From Bacteroidaceae bacterium (lineage in GTDB: Bacteria; Bacteroidota; Bacteroidia; Bacteroidales; Bacteroidaceae): a DNA stretch of 44,055 nt. The position numbers and the translations under genes are program-made. The stretch covers positions 1 to 44,055 of the forward strand of contig JAFYQH010000070.1 in the NCBI GenBank assembly GCA_017547205.1, read 5' to 3'. Shown in pieces: positions 29,033 to 38,584 of this stretch (its first letter is position 1; each line of letters begins with the position of its first letter). The notes below the pieces were generated by a model. The model had not been told where the DNA came from. It made no database searches and was given only the letters and a program-made list of their open reading frames with translations.

Positions 29033-30028
29033 TCATTCAACAACCCACCTTATGTCATGTGCCTTTGTATCTTCGGGGTTGTATTCCAGGGCTTCACTAT
29101 CCGGTATCTTTACCTCGTATTTTTTCATTTCCTTGTTAGTGAGAGATGTCCCTCTGATCCAAGGGTTCGCTTCGCGCAGTTGCAGGTATGTGATGTTGTA
29201 CTTCTTGGCGAACAATCCCCAATTTTCTACAACTGAGTCTACCTCGACTATTTCCTTGTGCGGGATGTGTGGATAGAGGTCGCTGTGTTGCAGGTAGAAA
29301 CCATACTTTTGCGGGTTCGAGAAAATTGTCTTTACCGCAAGAAGACGGAATATATATCTCGAAGTTTCCGGCAGTAGCTTGAGGTTAATGGCTTTATTCT
29401 CTTTTTGACTTTCTATACGTTTTGTTACATTGCCTCTCCCTGTATTGTAGCTTGCTGCTACAGTGAGCCAATCCCTATATGTGCGGTATGACTCCTTGAG
29501 GTACTCGCATGCAGCGCGCGTAGCCTTCTCTATGTGGAATCTCTCGTCGACCTCCTTGTTGATTTCAAGTCCATAGCTTCTGCCCGTGCTCTCGATGAAC
29601 TGCCATAGGCCGCCTGCTTTTGCCGTGGATATAGCTTCGGTGTCGCCGTTGCTTTCAATTATCATCAGGTATTTGAGGTCGTCATGTACTCCACACTCCT
29701 TAAGAATGGGTTCTATTATCGGGAAAAGGCGGTTTGCGCGTTTTATTTGCAGTAGGGTGTTTATGTGTGAGAAGGTAAACGCAAGCATTTCCCTATCCAT
29801 GCGTTCACGGCGGTCTTGTGTGGTGAGTGTTATTTTTTCACCTGCAAAGATTACGTTGTCCGGTACTTCTGGCGACAGCGCTATACTGGGGGTTCTATCT
29901 CCTGAAGGGGCCTTGCAATTGGTCGTTGTGATTGCATTCCCTGGTGATATTGAAGCGCTCGAGAGTGCTATGGCTACACATGCTGTGGATATTATTGCAA
30001 GTATTATTGCTGCAGTTCTTGTTTTCAT
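29033..30028 (-). CDS. Lytic transglycosylase, SLT domain (MltD-like)
   Basis: Cleaves peptidoglycan glycan strands. The N-terminus is a signal or anchor helix (about residues 7-28). The SLT domain at about 108-245 shows the catalytic glutamate in LMIIESNGD, the AGGLWQFIESTGRSYGL motif and AASYNTGRGNV. The C-terminal 70 residues (LQHSDLYPHIPHKEIVEVDSVVENWGLFAKKYNITYLQLREANPWI) look like one LysM-like cell-wall-binding unit. It faces manC tail to tail with a 15-bp gap; its promoter region is shared with the divergent RNA methyltransferase. Confidence 0.85.
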   Translation of the reverse strand: MKTRTAAIILAIISTACVAIALSSASISPGNAITTTNCKAPSGDRTPSIALSPEVPDNVIFAGEKITLTTQDRRERMDREMLAFTFSHINTLLQIKRANRLFPIIEPILKECGVHDDLKYLMIIESNGDTEAISTAKAGGLWQFIESTGRSYGLEINKEVDERFHIEKATRAACEYLKESYRTYRDWLTVAASYNTGRGNVTKRIESQKENKAINLKLLPETSRYIFRLLAVKTIFSNPQKYGFYLQHSDLYPHIPHKEIVEVDSVVENWGLFAKKYNITYLQLREANPWIRGTSLTNKEMKKYEVKIPDSEALEYNPEDTKAHDIRWVVE

Positions 30029-30098
30029 ATTGTCAGTATTCTAATAGTTGTTTGTTGTGTTTTTGATAGCATTGGCCTGTTATTGAGAATCAGGAGTG

Positions 30099-30106
30099 CA
30101 AATGTA
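30099..30106 (-). promoter_or_regulatory. -7 box for the lytic transglycosylase gene
   Basis: The minus strand reads TACATTTG, an exact TAnnTTTG match, about 70 bases before the start at 30028. The -33 region is weak (CTTG at a 20-bp spacing). Confidence 0.5.
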
Positions 30107-30172
30107 GCTCATTCGTTGTCAAATATCAAGTCTCTTTTGTTGATTTGCATCGCTTTTTTTTGTTCCTTTGCA

Positions 30173-30180
30173 AAATATTA
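30173..30180 (+). promoter_or_regulatory. Weak -7 box for the THUMP methyltransferase gene
   Basis: TTCCTTTG, with one mismatch to TAnnTTTG, lies 33 bases before the start at 30214. A TTTG at 30144-30147 is a little too far (25 bp) for an ideal -33 box. It makes a divergent promoter region with the minus-strand box at 30099-30106. Confidence 0.35.
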
Positions 30181-30213
30181 TAGGGATTTTCCCCTCTTTT
30201 TTTTGACAGTCTT

Positions 30214-31809
30214 ATGGGTGAATTTGAAATGATCGCGAAAACCTTCCAGGGGCTTGAGGAGGTTTTGGCAAAGGAGTTGGTAGCTCTTGGTGCAAATAAT
30301 GTACAGTTAGGACGCCGAATGGTATCCTTTACCGGTGACAAGGCGTTGATGTATAAGGCCAATTTCCATTTGAGGACTGCAGTGCGTATCCTTAAACCGA
30401 TAATGAATTTCAAGGCTGCCGATGCCGATGAAGTATATGAATTTATAAAGAAGGTTGAGTGGGAACAATATCTCGACAGCCGTTCAACATTCTCGGTCGA
30501 TGCGGTGGTGTACAGTGATGTGTTTCGTCATTCAAAATTCGTGGCATACCGCGTGAAGGATGCGATAGCGGACTATTTCAATGAAAAGTATGGCGAGCGT
30601 CCTTCGGTGCGTCTCAATAACCCCGACCTCATATTCCACATACATATTGCGGGTGAGGAGTGTACTCTTGCCTTCGACAGTTCGGGTGAGTCTCTTCACC
30701 GTCGTGGCTACAGGGTAGAGACTGGTGCGGCCCCTATCAACGAGGTCCTAGCAGCAGGTATGATAATGCTTACCGGCTGGAATGGTGAGTGTGATTTCAT
30801 TGATCCTATGTGTGGCTCGGGAACAATACCCATTGAGGCTGCATTGATTGCCAGGAATATAGCTCCTGGCGTGTATCGCAAGGGATATGCCTTTGAAAAA
30901 TGGAACGATTTCGACAGCGAACTGTTCAAATCTATATATGACGATGATTCGGCCGAACGTGAGTTCAAACACAAGATATACGGTTACGATGTTGACGGGC
31001 GCATGGTAGCTTGTGCACGCAGGAACGTAAAGTCTGCGATGATGGGTGATATAGTGGAGATTGAATGTCGAGACATAAAGGATTTTGTGGAGCCGCAGGA
31101 ACGTGCGTTGATGATTGTCAACCCTCCATATGGTGAACGCCTTGTGCTCGAGAACCTGCTTGGCGTATACAAGGAACTTGGTTCACGCCTCAAGCATGCA
31201 TTCCAGGGGAATGAGGCTTGGATTATAAGCAGCAGTTACGATTGCTTCGACCAGGTGGGTCTTAAGGCCTCGGCCCGTATTCCGCTTTATAATGGTGACC
31301 TCGACTGCGAGTTCCGCAAATATGAGCTTTTCCAGGGCAAGTATAAGGGCTTCAGAGATGAGGGCAACGAACTCAAGAAGGATTTTGCTCCATTGAAGCG
31401 CAAGTCTCGTCTGACCGGGGCTGACGGGGAACTGCGTCCTCCTCGCAGGGAGCGCAGTGAAGATAGCTATTCGGGTGAGATTGACTCTGACTCAATGCGT
31501 CGTCGCCGTGAGCTGGAATCATACTTCGGGACAAAGAATGCACAGCGCATAGTTGCCGGGCGTGACCGTCGTGAGCGCAATGGCTCGCGCACCGATGGTG
31601 ACGGACGTCCGCGTCGTGATGCCAAGCCCTTCAGGGCTGAGGAACGCCGTGACAGCCGCCCCAGTGGTTATGGGAAAAGAGACAATGGTACCGCTAAAGG
31701 CGGTTATGCTCGCAGAGAGAACGGCGGCAAGCAGCAGACGGGTCGCAATAGTGGCGATTTCAAGCCCTTGCGTGGTGGGAAAAGAGGTGGAACAAAAACA
31801 AGAGGGTAA
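30214..31809 (+). CDS. THUMP-domain RNA methyltransferase (RlmL N-terminal type) with basic tail
   Basis: A SAM-dependent rRNA guanine-N2 methyltransferase of the RlmL/YpsC class. A THUMP RNA-binding domain occupies about residues 45-160; the Rossmann methyltransferase follows, with DPMCGSGTIPIEAA (SAM binding) and NPPYGER (catalytic motif IV, about residue 305). The core ends near residue 385, close to the usual family length. About 140 extra residues then follow that are rich in Arg, Gly, Asp and Ser (GRDRRERNG, RRDAKPFRAEERRDSRPSG, GGKRGGTKTRG), an RGG-like tail similar in composition to the N-terminal tract of the pseudouridine synthase at 25090. Confidence 0.88.
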   Translation: MGEFEMIAKTFQGLEEVLAKELVALGANNVQLGRRMVSFTGDKALMYKANFHLRTAVRILKPIMNFKAADADEVYEFIKKVEWEQYLDSRSTFSVDAVVYSDVFRHSKFVAYRVKDAIADYFNEKYGERPSVRLNNPDLIFHIHIAGEECTLAFDSSGESLHRRGYRVETGAAPINEVLAAGMIMLTGWNGECDFIDPMCGSGTIPIEAALIARNIAPGVYRKGYAFEKWNDFDSELFKSIYDDDSAEREFKHKIYGYDVDGRMVACARRNVKSAMMGDIVEIECRDIKDFVEPQERALMIVNPPYGERLVLENLLGVYKELGSRLKHAFQGNEAWIISSSYDCFDQVGLKASARIPLYNGDLDCEFRKYELFQGKYKGFRDEGNELKKDFAPLKRKSRLTGADGELRPPRRERSEDSYSGEIDSDSMRRRRELESYFGTKNAQRIVAGRDRRERNGSRTDGDGRPRRDAKPFRAEERRDSRPSGYGKRDNGTAKGGYARRENGGKQQTGRNSGDFKPLRGGKRGGTKTRG

Positions 31810-31835
31810 CTCTTGATTGCTAAAATACAACAATT

Positions 31836-33104
31836 ATGAAGATTTTACTTTTAGGTAGCGGAGGCCGTGAGCATGCACTTGCGTGGAAGATCGCTCAGAG
31901 CACTAAAGTTGAGAAACTGTTCATTGCGCCGGGTAATGCCGGAACCAGGAACGTTGGTGAGAATGTGGACATCAAGGTTACAGATTTTGATGCAATTGCC
32001 GCTTTCGTGCTGGCAAACGGTGTCGATATGGTAGTGGTCGGTCCCGAGGATCCGCTGGTAAAGGGTATATATGATTATTTCCAGGCCGATGCGCGCCTGA
32101 GCCATATTGCCGTCATAGGCCCTACCAAGGCCGCTGCGGAACTGGAAGGAAGCAAGAGCTTTGCAAAGGATTTCATGCAGCGCCATTCGATCCCTACTGC
32201 TGCATACAAAGCCTTCACAGCCACTGAAAAGGAGGAGGCCTATCGCTTCCTCGAAGGACTCAAAGCTCCTTACGTACTCAAGGCCGATGGCTTGTGTGCA
32301 GGAAAAGGCGTTCTTATATTGTCAACCCTGGAGGAGGCAAAGAGCAGTCTGGATGAGATGTTCGACGGTATGTTCGGCGATTCATCGGCAACCGTAGTGA
32401 TTGAGGAATTCCTCGATGGCATTGAATGTTCGGTATTTGTGCTTACGGACGGAAATGATTATGTCATCCTGCCCGAGGCTAAGGACTACAAGCGCATAGG
32501 TGAGGGGAACACAGGTCTTAATACCGGAGGTATGGGCTCTATTTCGCCTGTTCCTTTTGCTACAAAGGAGTGGATGGCAAAGGTGGACGAGAGGATTATA
32601 CGTCCTACTGTTGACGGTCTTGTAAAAGACGGGCTGCTTTATAAAGGATTCATTTTCTTCGGCCTTATAAATGTTGAGGGCGAGCCTATGGTTATCGAGT
32701 ATAATGTGCGTATGGGCGACCCGGAAACCGAGTCTGTGATGCTTCGTCTCAAGAGCGACATAGTTGAACTCTTCGAGAAGGTTGCAGAAGGTACTCTTGC
32801 CGGAACCTCTGTTGAGTTTGACGAACGCAACGCTGTATGTGTGATGCTTGTCTCGGGAGGTTATCCCGAGGAATATGGCAAGGGATATGAGATGACTGGT
32901 TTTGAGAATGTAAAAGAGAGTATCCTTTTTCATGCAGGAACAGCCGAGAAGGGTGGGAAAGTGGTTACTGCAGGAGGTCGTGTCATCGCAGCCGTTTCTT
33001 ATGGCTCTACACGTGAAGAGGCTCTGGAGAAATCATTCAAGGCTGCCAATGCCATAAGTTTCGAGAAAAAATATTTCAGGGGAGATATAGGTTTTGATCT
33101 CTAA
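31836..33104 (+). CDS. purD: Phosphoribosylamine-glycine ligase
   Basis: GAR synthetase, step two of purine synthesis. It shows the N-terminal [15 protein letters not shown], an ATP-grasp domain with [14 protein letters not shown] and [17 protein letters not shown], and the signature [14 protein letters not shown]. The length, 422 residues, is normal. It starts 26 bp after the methyltransferase gene and its last codons overlap the next gene's TTG start by 11 nt. Confidence 0.96.
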   Translation: MKILLLGSGGREHALAWKIAQSTKVEKLFIAPGNAGTRNVGENVDIKVTDFDAIAAFVLANGVDMVVVGPEDPLVKGIYDYFQADARLSHIAVIGPTKAAAELEGSKSFAKDFMQRHSIPTAAYKAFTATEKEEAYRFLEGLKAPYVLKADGLCAGKGVLILSTLEEAKSSLDEMFDGMFGDSSATVVIEEFLDGIECSVFVLTDGNDYVILPEAKDYKRIGEGNTGLNTGGMGSISPVPFATKEWMAKVDERIIRPTVDGLVKDGLLYKGFIFFGLINVEGEPMVIEYNVRMGDPETESVMLRLKSDIVELFEKVAEGTLAGTSVEFDERNAVCVMLVSGGYPEEYGKGYEMTGFENVKESILFHAGTAEKGGKVVTAGGRVIAAVSYGSTREEALEKSFKAANAISFEKKYFRGDIGFDL

Positions 33105-34062
33105 CAACTCTATACAGGGACGTTTTGTCTCGGGAATGCTTACAATGCCGGTGTTGCTTTCATGCTCTCTGGCATTGTGGCTTTTTGTGACTATAGCCGG
33201 GGATGCATGCGAAGATGCTATATTGGGTGATGATGTGTCATCCAATGTCTGGACCAGAATTGTCGCTCTGGTCTGTTATTTCTCGTCGGCATTCATACTG
33301 AACTCGATACATCTTTTCGAGAGAAGGGTTGGCTGGCTTTTTTCCTTGTTCATGTGGCTTGCCATACAGGCACTGTTTGTGCAGCACAGGTATGATGTGG
33401 CATTGTCGGTCCTTGTACTCGTATCATCCTTCTCTATACTGTTCTCCTGCCAACTGGCCGTAGATGTGGAAAGGCGTTTTTTTATGGTCTTTGCATTTTT
33501 GGGCTCCTCTGTATTCTTTATGCCGGCATTGATTTTGCTCCTGCCTATATATGTAGTGTTTGCATATATCTCGAACATTCTTACTGTCAAGAGGTTTTTG
33601 GCAATGCAGCTTGGGCTCGTCACTCCTTTTTGGCTGGCGTTCGGGCTTGCATATGTGTATGACCCTGCAGGTATACTATTTAGTTGCATGAAGTCTTTTT
33701 TTTGCGGTCTTGCTTTATTTGCCTTTTTGCCAGAATCTCATGTGCTACTGTTCATGGCGGCAGAATTGCTGGTGCTTGTTCCTGCTATAGTGTTGCTATT
33801 TGGGCCTTTATCATCAGGCAAGCCATTGCTGATGAGGAGGATACTCTTCTTTCTGCTGTTGAATGTGTATTGCCTTTTCCTGTCGTTCATGGTTCCAAGC
33901 AGGTGTGAATTGTTCTATGCATGCTCAATTCCGGGAACTGCGGTGCTGGCTTCCTATATATTTACGTCAAAAATCACGAAGTTGTCGAATATATACTTTA
34001 TATTTGTAAATCTGATTTGGATAATATTGGCTTTCTATTGCTTATGGATGGAACTGTTCTAG
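33094..34062 (+). CDS. Polytopic membrane protein of unknown function
   Basis: A 322-residue, very hydrophobic protein with about eight to nine predicted membrane helices and few charged loops (for example [18 protein letters not shown] and [10 protein letters not shown]). I cannot name a function. The start is a TTG at 33094 overlapping purD by 11 nt; an ATG at 33136 is an alternative that would remove the first 14 residues. The 3' end overlaps the following YqaA-like gene by 19 nt, so purD and these two membrane genes are probably translated together. Confidence 0.7.
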   Translation: MISNNSIQGRFVSGMLTMPVLLSCSLALWLFVTIAGDACEDAILGDDVSSNVWTRIVALVCYFSSAFILNSIHLFERRVGWLFSLFMWLAIQALFVQHRYDVALSVLVLVSSFSILFSCQLAVDVERRFFMVFAFLGSSVFFMPALILLLPIYVVFAYISNILTVKRFLAMQLGLVTPFWLAFGLAYVYDPAGILFSCMKSFFCGLALFAFLPESHVLLFMAAELLVLVPAIVLLFGPLSSGKPLLMRRILFFLLLNVYCLFLSFMVPSRCELFYACSIPGTAVLASYIFTSKITKLSNIYFIFVNLIWIILAFYCLWMELF

Positions 34063-34514
34063 AATTCTTCAAGGATTACGGCTATCTTGGAATGGGAGTT
34101 TTGTCATTCCTGTCGGGTACGGTTGTGCCTATAACCAGTGAGGTCCTTCTGGTCTTTTTCCTAAATTTGGGGTTGAATGCCGTGGGAATAACCCTTGTAG
34201 CCACTTTGGGCAATACATTGGGTGGCGTTACCTGTTTTCTTATGGGATACCTCACAACCAAGGAGAGGGCGCAGAAGTTCTTTAAGATATCGGACAAGAA
34301 AATGAAGCGTGCCGATAAACTGATACAGAAATATGGTTTTTGGGCCGCATCGGTTTCATTTGTGCCAATATTCGGTGAGGCACTGTTGGTTACGTTGGGT
34401 GTAATGCGTGTCGACAAGTACAAGGTTATTGCCGTTATGGCTGCGGGAAAACTGATTCGATATATACTTATAACGGCTTCATATACAGGATTATCCGGTT
34501 TCTTTGAGTTTTGA
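34044..34514 (+). CDS. YqaA/DedA-family membrane protein
   Basis: A 156-residue inner-membrane protein of the DedA/SNARE-associated superfamily, YqaA type. The conserved elements are VPITSEVLLVFFL, VATLGNTLGGVTCFLMGY and the C-terminal FVPIFGEALLVTLGVMR. Such proteins are thought to act in lipid scrambling or membrane homeostasis, but the substrate is unknown. I use the ATG at 34044 (MDGTVLEFF); an in-frame start at 33921 would place 41 unlike residues inside the upstream gene. It ends 29 bp before the convergent radical SAM gene. Confidence 0.82.
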   Translation: MDGTVLEFFKDYGYLGMGVLSFLSGTVVPITSEVLLVFFLNLGLNAVGITLVATLGNTLGGVTCFLMGYLTTKERAQKFFKISDKKMKRADKLIQKYGFWAASVSFVPIFGEALLVTLGVMRVDKYKVIAVMAAGKLIRYILITASYTGLSGFFEF

Positions 34515-34543
34515 TGTCGTCCTCGCTGTAGCTATTGTTCTGT

Positions 34544-35320
34544 TCAATAGGATGCCGATGCCTTTATGCCTGAACTATGTAGCAGTGATACAATCCTGTC
34601 AAGCTCCTCCTTTGTTGCTTTCTGCAATCCCGCATGTGGTGTTTCGCGGTCTATTGTGTAAATCATCACTTCTCGTGGTGCTATTTCCCTTATGATTTCA
34701 AGCCAGGGTATTACGTACTTGTCACCGGTATTGTCCACGTTTCTGCCGTTTACGGAACCTTTCATGAACATGGTCTGTATTACGGCCGTTCCGTTGAATG
34801 CCTTCATGCGCTCAACTATGGATGCAAGGTCGTAACTACCTGTAGGGCGGTCGACGGACATGATATAGTCTGTGTCAACAGTGTCAAGCTTTAAAATATT
34901 ATTGTCAACTTTCGACAAGGCATTGAATACTTTTTCTCTTGTTATGAGTGTTGCATTTGTGAGAACGCTTACCTTTGCCCCCGGGCAATATTTGTTGCGC
35001 AGGATAATGGTATCATCTATGATTTCTCCGAATTGAGGATGAATGGTGGGCTCGCCGTTTCCTGCAAAAGTAAGCACGTCGGGCAACTGGCCCTCTCTTG
35101 ACATTTCAATCAGTTTGTTCTCCAATGCTGTCGAGACCTCTTTCCGTGACGGCAATGGTGTGGTTGTTCTTTTTTCGGCATTGAACCCGCATTCGCAGTA
35201 CAGGCAGTCGAATGTGCATATCTTGCCGTCGGGAGGAAGCAGGTTTATACCGAGTGAAATGCCGAGCCTGCGGCTTTTTACAGGGCCGAATATGGGTGAT
35301 GGATAGATTATTGTCGGCAT
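34544..35320 (-). CDS. Radical SAM protein
   Basis: A 258-residue radical SAM enzyme, with the iron-sulfur cluster motif CTFDCLYC (CxxxCxxC) near residue 33-40 and the GNGEPT motif near residue 80-85 that binds SAM. The head, IIYPSPIFGPVKSRRLGISLGINLLP, marks a family widespread in bacteria with no agreed substrate. The start is ATG 35320; a longer reading from 35449 adds 43 residues that look unlike the family. A promoter box at 35415-35422 supports a leader of about 90 nt. Confidence 0.85.
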   Translation of the reverse strand: MPTIIYPSPIFGPVKSRRLGISLGINLLPPDGKICTFDCLYCECGFNAEKRTTTPLPSRKEVSTALENKLIEMSREGQLPDVLTFAGNGEPTIHPQFGEIIDDTIILRNKYCPGAKVSVLTNATLITREKVFNALSKVDNNILKLDTVDTDYIMSVDRPTGSYDLASIVERMKAFNGTAVIQTMFMKGSVNGRNVDNTGDKYVIPWLEIIREIAPREVMIYTIDRETPHAGLQKATKEELDRIVSLLHSSGIKASASY

Positions 35321-35414
35321 GGTGTTACTGTATTGAAAAGATTGTGCAGGCAGGTGAAACCCGTAGCTGGAATCGGAAGTATTCCCGGGGGTGGCCTGTT
35401 TCTGCGGTTTGCAA

Positions 35415-35446
35415 CAAAGATAAAGATAAATATCATACGAATCCAA
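35415..35446 (-). promoter_or_regulatory. Promoter of the radical SAM gene
   Basis: On the minus strand TATCTTTG (35422-35415) is an exact -7 box. About 20 bp upstream is TTGG (35446-35443), a weak -33. Confidence 0.55.
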
Positions 35447-35563
35447 CATGGCAACCGTATATTCTGTTCTTAAATCAAGTGTTTTTATCGAAAAGTGGTA
35501 GAAATCCCATTATTTTATTGACTATTATTTTATATGAATAAGTGTGGATAAGAATATTTTTTG

Positions 35564-35571
35564 TATGTTTG
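35564..35571 (+). promoter_or_regulatory. Probable -7 box for the phosphonate-glycan operon
   Basis: TATGTTTG is an exact TAnnTTTG match 24 bases before the first glycosyltransferase, in a notably AT-rich stretch (35450-35595). No clean -33 box is visible. I see no UpxY/UpxZ-type antitermination genes and no invertible promoter repeats here. Confidence 0.5.
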
Positions 35572-35595
35572 TAAATAGATATAAATTTCTGTGAA

Positions 35596-36612
35596 ATGGA
35601 ATATTACATAGAGATAGATAATGTAAACAAAGCGAAGAATGACATTGATGAAATCTGTCGCCTTCAAGGTTATTGCAATCTTACAAAACGCAAGTTCGGG
35701 AGCGGTGGTGTAGGGCGTTTCCTTACAAAGGTCGTGAGTGTGGGGAAAATTCTCCTCAAGCTGCAGAAGGATGATGTTCTGATATTGCAGTATCCTATGA
35801 AGAAGTTCTACAAGACCGCGTGTAGGCTAGCTCGTTTTAAAGGTGCGAGGGTGGTAACCATAATACATGACCTTGGAGCTTTCCGTCGCAAGAAACTCAC
35901 TCCGATTCAGGAAAACAAACGTCTTTCACTTACTGATTTTCTCATTGTTCATAATCAGACCATGCGTGAGCATCTTCGTGAGCATGGCTTCAATGGCGGA
36001 ATTCATAATCTTGAAATTTTCGACTATCTTTCTGTAGAGCCTGTACAGCCATTACGCAAGCCTCATATGCCATGGAGGGTCGTGTATGCAGGGCACTTGG
36101 GGCATTGGCGCAATGAATTCCTTTATAAGATCGGTAGTTGTTCCGCGGAATGGGAGATGGAACTCTATGGAAAAGGATTCGAGGAAGAGAAGAACTGCTG
36201 CAAGCGGTTGCGTTACCACGGATTCATGCCTTCAGATGAGTTCATAGCCAAGGTCGATGGCGACTTCGGCCTTGTGTGGGATGGCGATTCTCTCGATGAG
36301 TGTACTGGTGCATGGGGAGAGTACCTTAAAATAAATAATCCTCACAAGACATCGTTCTACATCCGTGCGGGAATCCCAGTAATAGTTTGGAGCAAGGCGG
36401 CTATGGCTCCTTTTGTAAAGGAGAATAATATTGGACTGGTTGTCGATTCAATAAGAGATATCGAGGCTTCATTGGCCGGAATCTCGGGAAATGATTATGC
36501 GAGAATGCGCGAATCGGTCTCTATTGTGGGTAGGAGATTGTCCGAAGGCTTTTATTTCAAGTCGGGGCTCGAAAGCGCGATGGAGTATCTTGATAAGGAA
36601 AGGCAAGCATGA
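35596..36612 (+). CDS. Glycosyltransferase, galactofuranosyltransferase-like (Gtf3/GT4-type fold)
   Basis: First gene of the surface-glycan operon. The 338-residue protein has two Rossmann-like halves. The N-half shows GYCNLTKRKFG, DDVLILQYPMKKFYK and VVTIIHDLGAFRRKK. The C-half has MPWRVVYAGHLGHW, then GDFGLVWDGDS and NNPHKTSFYIRAGIPVIVWSKAAMAPFV, which matches the acceptor/donor-binding part of beta-1,6-galactofuranosyltransferase-like enzymes in capsule clusters. The sugar donor cannot be read from sequence. The stop codon (TGA, 36610-36612) overlaps the ATG of a 40-codon ORF (36609). Confidence 0.8.
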   Translation: MEYYIEIDNVNKAKNDIDEICRLQGYCNLTKRKFGSGGVGRFLTKVVSVGKILLKLQKDDVLILQYPMKKFYKTACRLARFKGARVVTIIHDLGAFRRKKLTPIQENKRLSLTDFLIVHNQTMREHLREHGFNGGIHNLEIFDYLSVEPVQPLRKPHMPWRVVYAGHLGHWRNEFLYKIGSCSAEWEMELYGKGFEEEKNCCKRLRYHGFMPSDEFIAKVDGDFGLVWDGDSLDECTGAWGEYLKINNPHKTSFYIRAGIPVIVWSKAAMAPFVKENNIGLVVDSIRDIEASLAGISGNDYARMRESVSIVGRRLSEGFYFKSGLESAMEYLDKERQA

Positions 36613-36731
36613 GCAGCATCCCGTTATATGGGTCCTTGGCTGATTCGCCCAAACACGGAAATTGCTCAAGGAAATGCAGATCCTGTATAAATGCTTGTCT
36701 TCGTGCTGATATTGCTTTTGCGTTGTGGTAA
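36609..36731 (+). CDS. Small cysteine-rich ORF (40 codons) between two glycosyltransferase genes
   Basis: ATG at 36609 overlaps the upstream gene's TGA by 4 nt (ATGA), and its TAA stop (36729-36731) directly precedes the ATG at 36732 of the following glycosyltransferase frame. The peptide contains four cysteines spaced C-x3-C-x2-C-x3-C (CSRKCRSCINAC at residues 19-30). The cluster looks like a metal or iron-sulfur site. No family is recognised. It would fill the otherwise unexplained 155 bp between the two glycosyltransferases. It is too short for a statistical call, so treat it as tentative. Confidence 0.4.
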   Translation: MSSIPLYGSLADSPKHGNCSRKCRSCINACLRADIAFALW

Positions 36732-36767
36732 ATGTTTCATATAAATAAGAGGTATAGTGCTTGGGTT

Positions 36768-37598
36768 ATGAGAAAATTCACTATAGGGGTCATAATTTCT
36801 ACATACAATAATCCGCGGTGGCTCGAGAAGACATTGTGGAGCTATGAGGTGCAGTCTGTCGTGCCCGATGAGATAATAATTGCCGATGATGGCTCAGGCA
36901 GAGAGACCCGTGAACTTATAGAACGTTTCAGCAAGACCTTGCCTATAAAGCATGTGTGGCACGAGGACGACGGTTTTCGCAAGACTAAGATTCTTAATGA
37001 AGCCTTGCGTGTAGCAATTTCCGATTATCTGATATTTACCGACCAGGATTGTGTGGCCCGCCACGATTTTGTTGAGACGCATATGCAATATGCTCGTCCC
37101 GGCTATATTTTGTCGGGCGGCTATTTCAAGTTGCCTATGGACATAAGTGAACTTATTACCCGTGAGGACATACGTTCCGCAAGGGCCTTCTCGCTCGAGT
37201 GGTTGACGGGAAATGGGCTGAAGAGAAACTTCAAGTGTACAAAACTTGTCAGGAACAGGGGGGTTGCAGTATTCATGAATTTTATTACGCCAACCAAGGC
37301 TACATGGAATGGCATGAACTCTAGTGGCTGGAGAAAGGACATTCTGGAGGTAGGAGGTTTTGATGAGCGTATGAAGTATGGTGGCGAAGATCGCGAGATG
37401 GGTGAGCGTATGTTCAACAATGGTATCCACTCAAAGCAGATACGCTATTCGGCGATAACACTTCATCTTGACCATAAGCGTCCTTATGTGAATGCTGAGG
37501 CTCTTGAACTCAACAGAAGGATACGTCAAGAGACAAAGCGTTTGCGTAGGACTGTTACAGAATATGGTTTGAACCTGAAAGAGGGTGATTCTGTGTAA
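36768..37598 (+). CDS. Family 2 glycosyltransferase
   Basis: GT-A fold enzyme with IGVIISTYNNPRWLEKTLWS at the N-terminus, the donor-binding IIADDGSG, the metal-binding region TDQDCV (DxD-like) and a C-terminal galactosyltransferase-type segment (GWRKDILEVGGFDERMKYGGEDREMGERM). Substrate unknown. I start at ATG 36768 (MRKFTIGV), where the domain begins; the longer start at 36732 gives 12 more residues and would abut the stop of the 40-codon ORF, which is also possible. It is followed after 51 bp by a LicD gene. Confidence 0.85.
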   Translation: MRKFTIGVIISTYNNPRWLEKTLWSYEVQSVVPDEIIIADDGSGRETRELIERFSKTLPIKHVWHEDDGFRKTKILNEALRVAISDYLIFTDQDCVARHDFVETHMQYARPGYILSGGYFKLPMDISELITREDIRSARAFSLEWLTGNGLKRNFKCTKLVRNRGVAVFMNFITPTKATWNGMNSSGWRKDILEVGGFDERMKYGGEDREMGERMFNNGIHSKQIRYSAITLHLDHKRPYVNAEALELNRRIRQETKRLRRTVTEYGLNLKEGDSV

Positions 37599-37649
37599 TG
37601 TTGTATTTATTGATACGACATCTGTCAATGATGTCATAAAAGACTGATT

Positions 37650-38582
37650 ATGGGATTAAATTTGAGTGAGGAGGTACGCTGTGGGCATATTGTAACCGCA
37701 GAGATGAAAAAGATTTGGTCTGTGGAGCTGGATCTTCTCGATAAGTTCCTGTCATATTGTAGATTGCATGGCTTGAGATGTTGGGTTGAGGGCGGTACGT
37801 TACTTGGGGCCGTGAGGCACAAGGGGTTCATTCCTTGGGATGATGATGTCGATCTTGCTATGCCACGCGAGGATTATGACCGGATGTGCAGGATTGGAAA
37901 CGAGGGGTTGGAGCATCCCTATTTCCTGCAAACCGCGTACAGTGATGTGGAGTACCATCGTGGTCATGCCCAGTTCCGTCGTAGCGATACAACCGGAATA
38001 CGTCCTTCAGATTCTTATGAGAAATTCAATCAAGGGATTTTTATAGATATTTTTCCGCTTGATGCAGTGCCCGATGACCGAAAACTTGTACATGAGTATC
38101 GTAGGCGTTGTGTAAAGGTGTTCCGTTTCCTCAAGTCGAAGAACTGCAACCTTCTTGTGTCGGGACGTGTGTCGCTGGTGTTCAGGAAGTTGAAGGCAAA
38201 ATATTGTGTGTGGCGTTATGGCTGGACTGATATTTATACCAAAGGGGAAGAGTATATGAGAAAATTGGGACGCATGCCTCATACAAAAGTCGCAGAATTG
38301 ACATCTTTGGGCGAAAAAATTGTTTGGGACAAGAAAATATTCGAAGAAACCGTATATTTGCCATTTGAGCATTTGATGGTTCCCGCTCCCAAGGATTATG
38401 ATGCGTTTCTACGGGAGAGCTTCGGACCGGATTACATGACACCGGTCAAGGCTCCGAGCATGCATGGCACGGTGGTATTCGATACTGAACGTAGCTATGT
38501 TGAGCTTCTGCCTAAGGTAAGGAAAGAGTACAGGAACTCTGCATTCAGGAGGCTTAAGGAAAAATTTTTAAAAAAGAAATAG
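37650..38582 (+). CDS. licD: LicD-family transferase, copy 1
   Basis: LicD proteins transfer phosphocholine, or in some lineages other cytidylyl-activated groups, to glycans. The signature [31 protein letters not shown] lies at about 48-78, including the DDD metal-binding motif, and the C-terminal half carries the family's [13 protein letters not shown] segment. No choline kinase or choline uptake gene lies near it in this window; the next genes instead make 2-aminoethylphosphonate. I therefore infer that it transfers phosphono-ethanolamine from CMP-AEP. 310 residues; three bases before the next gene. Confidence 0.88.
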   Translation: MGLNLSEEVRCGHIVTAEMKKIWSVELDLLDKFLSYCRLHGLRCWVEGGTLLGAVRHKGFIPWDDDVDLAMPREDYDRMCRIGNEGLEHPYFLQTAYSDVEYHRGHAQFRRSDTTGIRPSDSYEKFNQGIFIDIFPLDAVPDDRKLVHEYRRRCVKVFRFLKSKNCNLLVSGRVSLVFRKLKAKYCVWRYGWTDIYTKGEEYMRKLGRMPHTKVAELTSLGEKIVWDKKIFEETVYLPFEHLMVPAPKDYDAFLRESFGPDYMTPVKAPSMHGTVVFDTERSYVELLPKVRKEYRNSAFRRLKEKFLKKK

Positions 38583-38584
38583 GT

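Noticed and set aside
35450-35595. Invertible promoter of a capsule locus
   Set aside because: I looked for inverted repeats flanking the operon promoter and found none; there are also no UpxY/UpxZ-like genes at its start.
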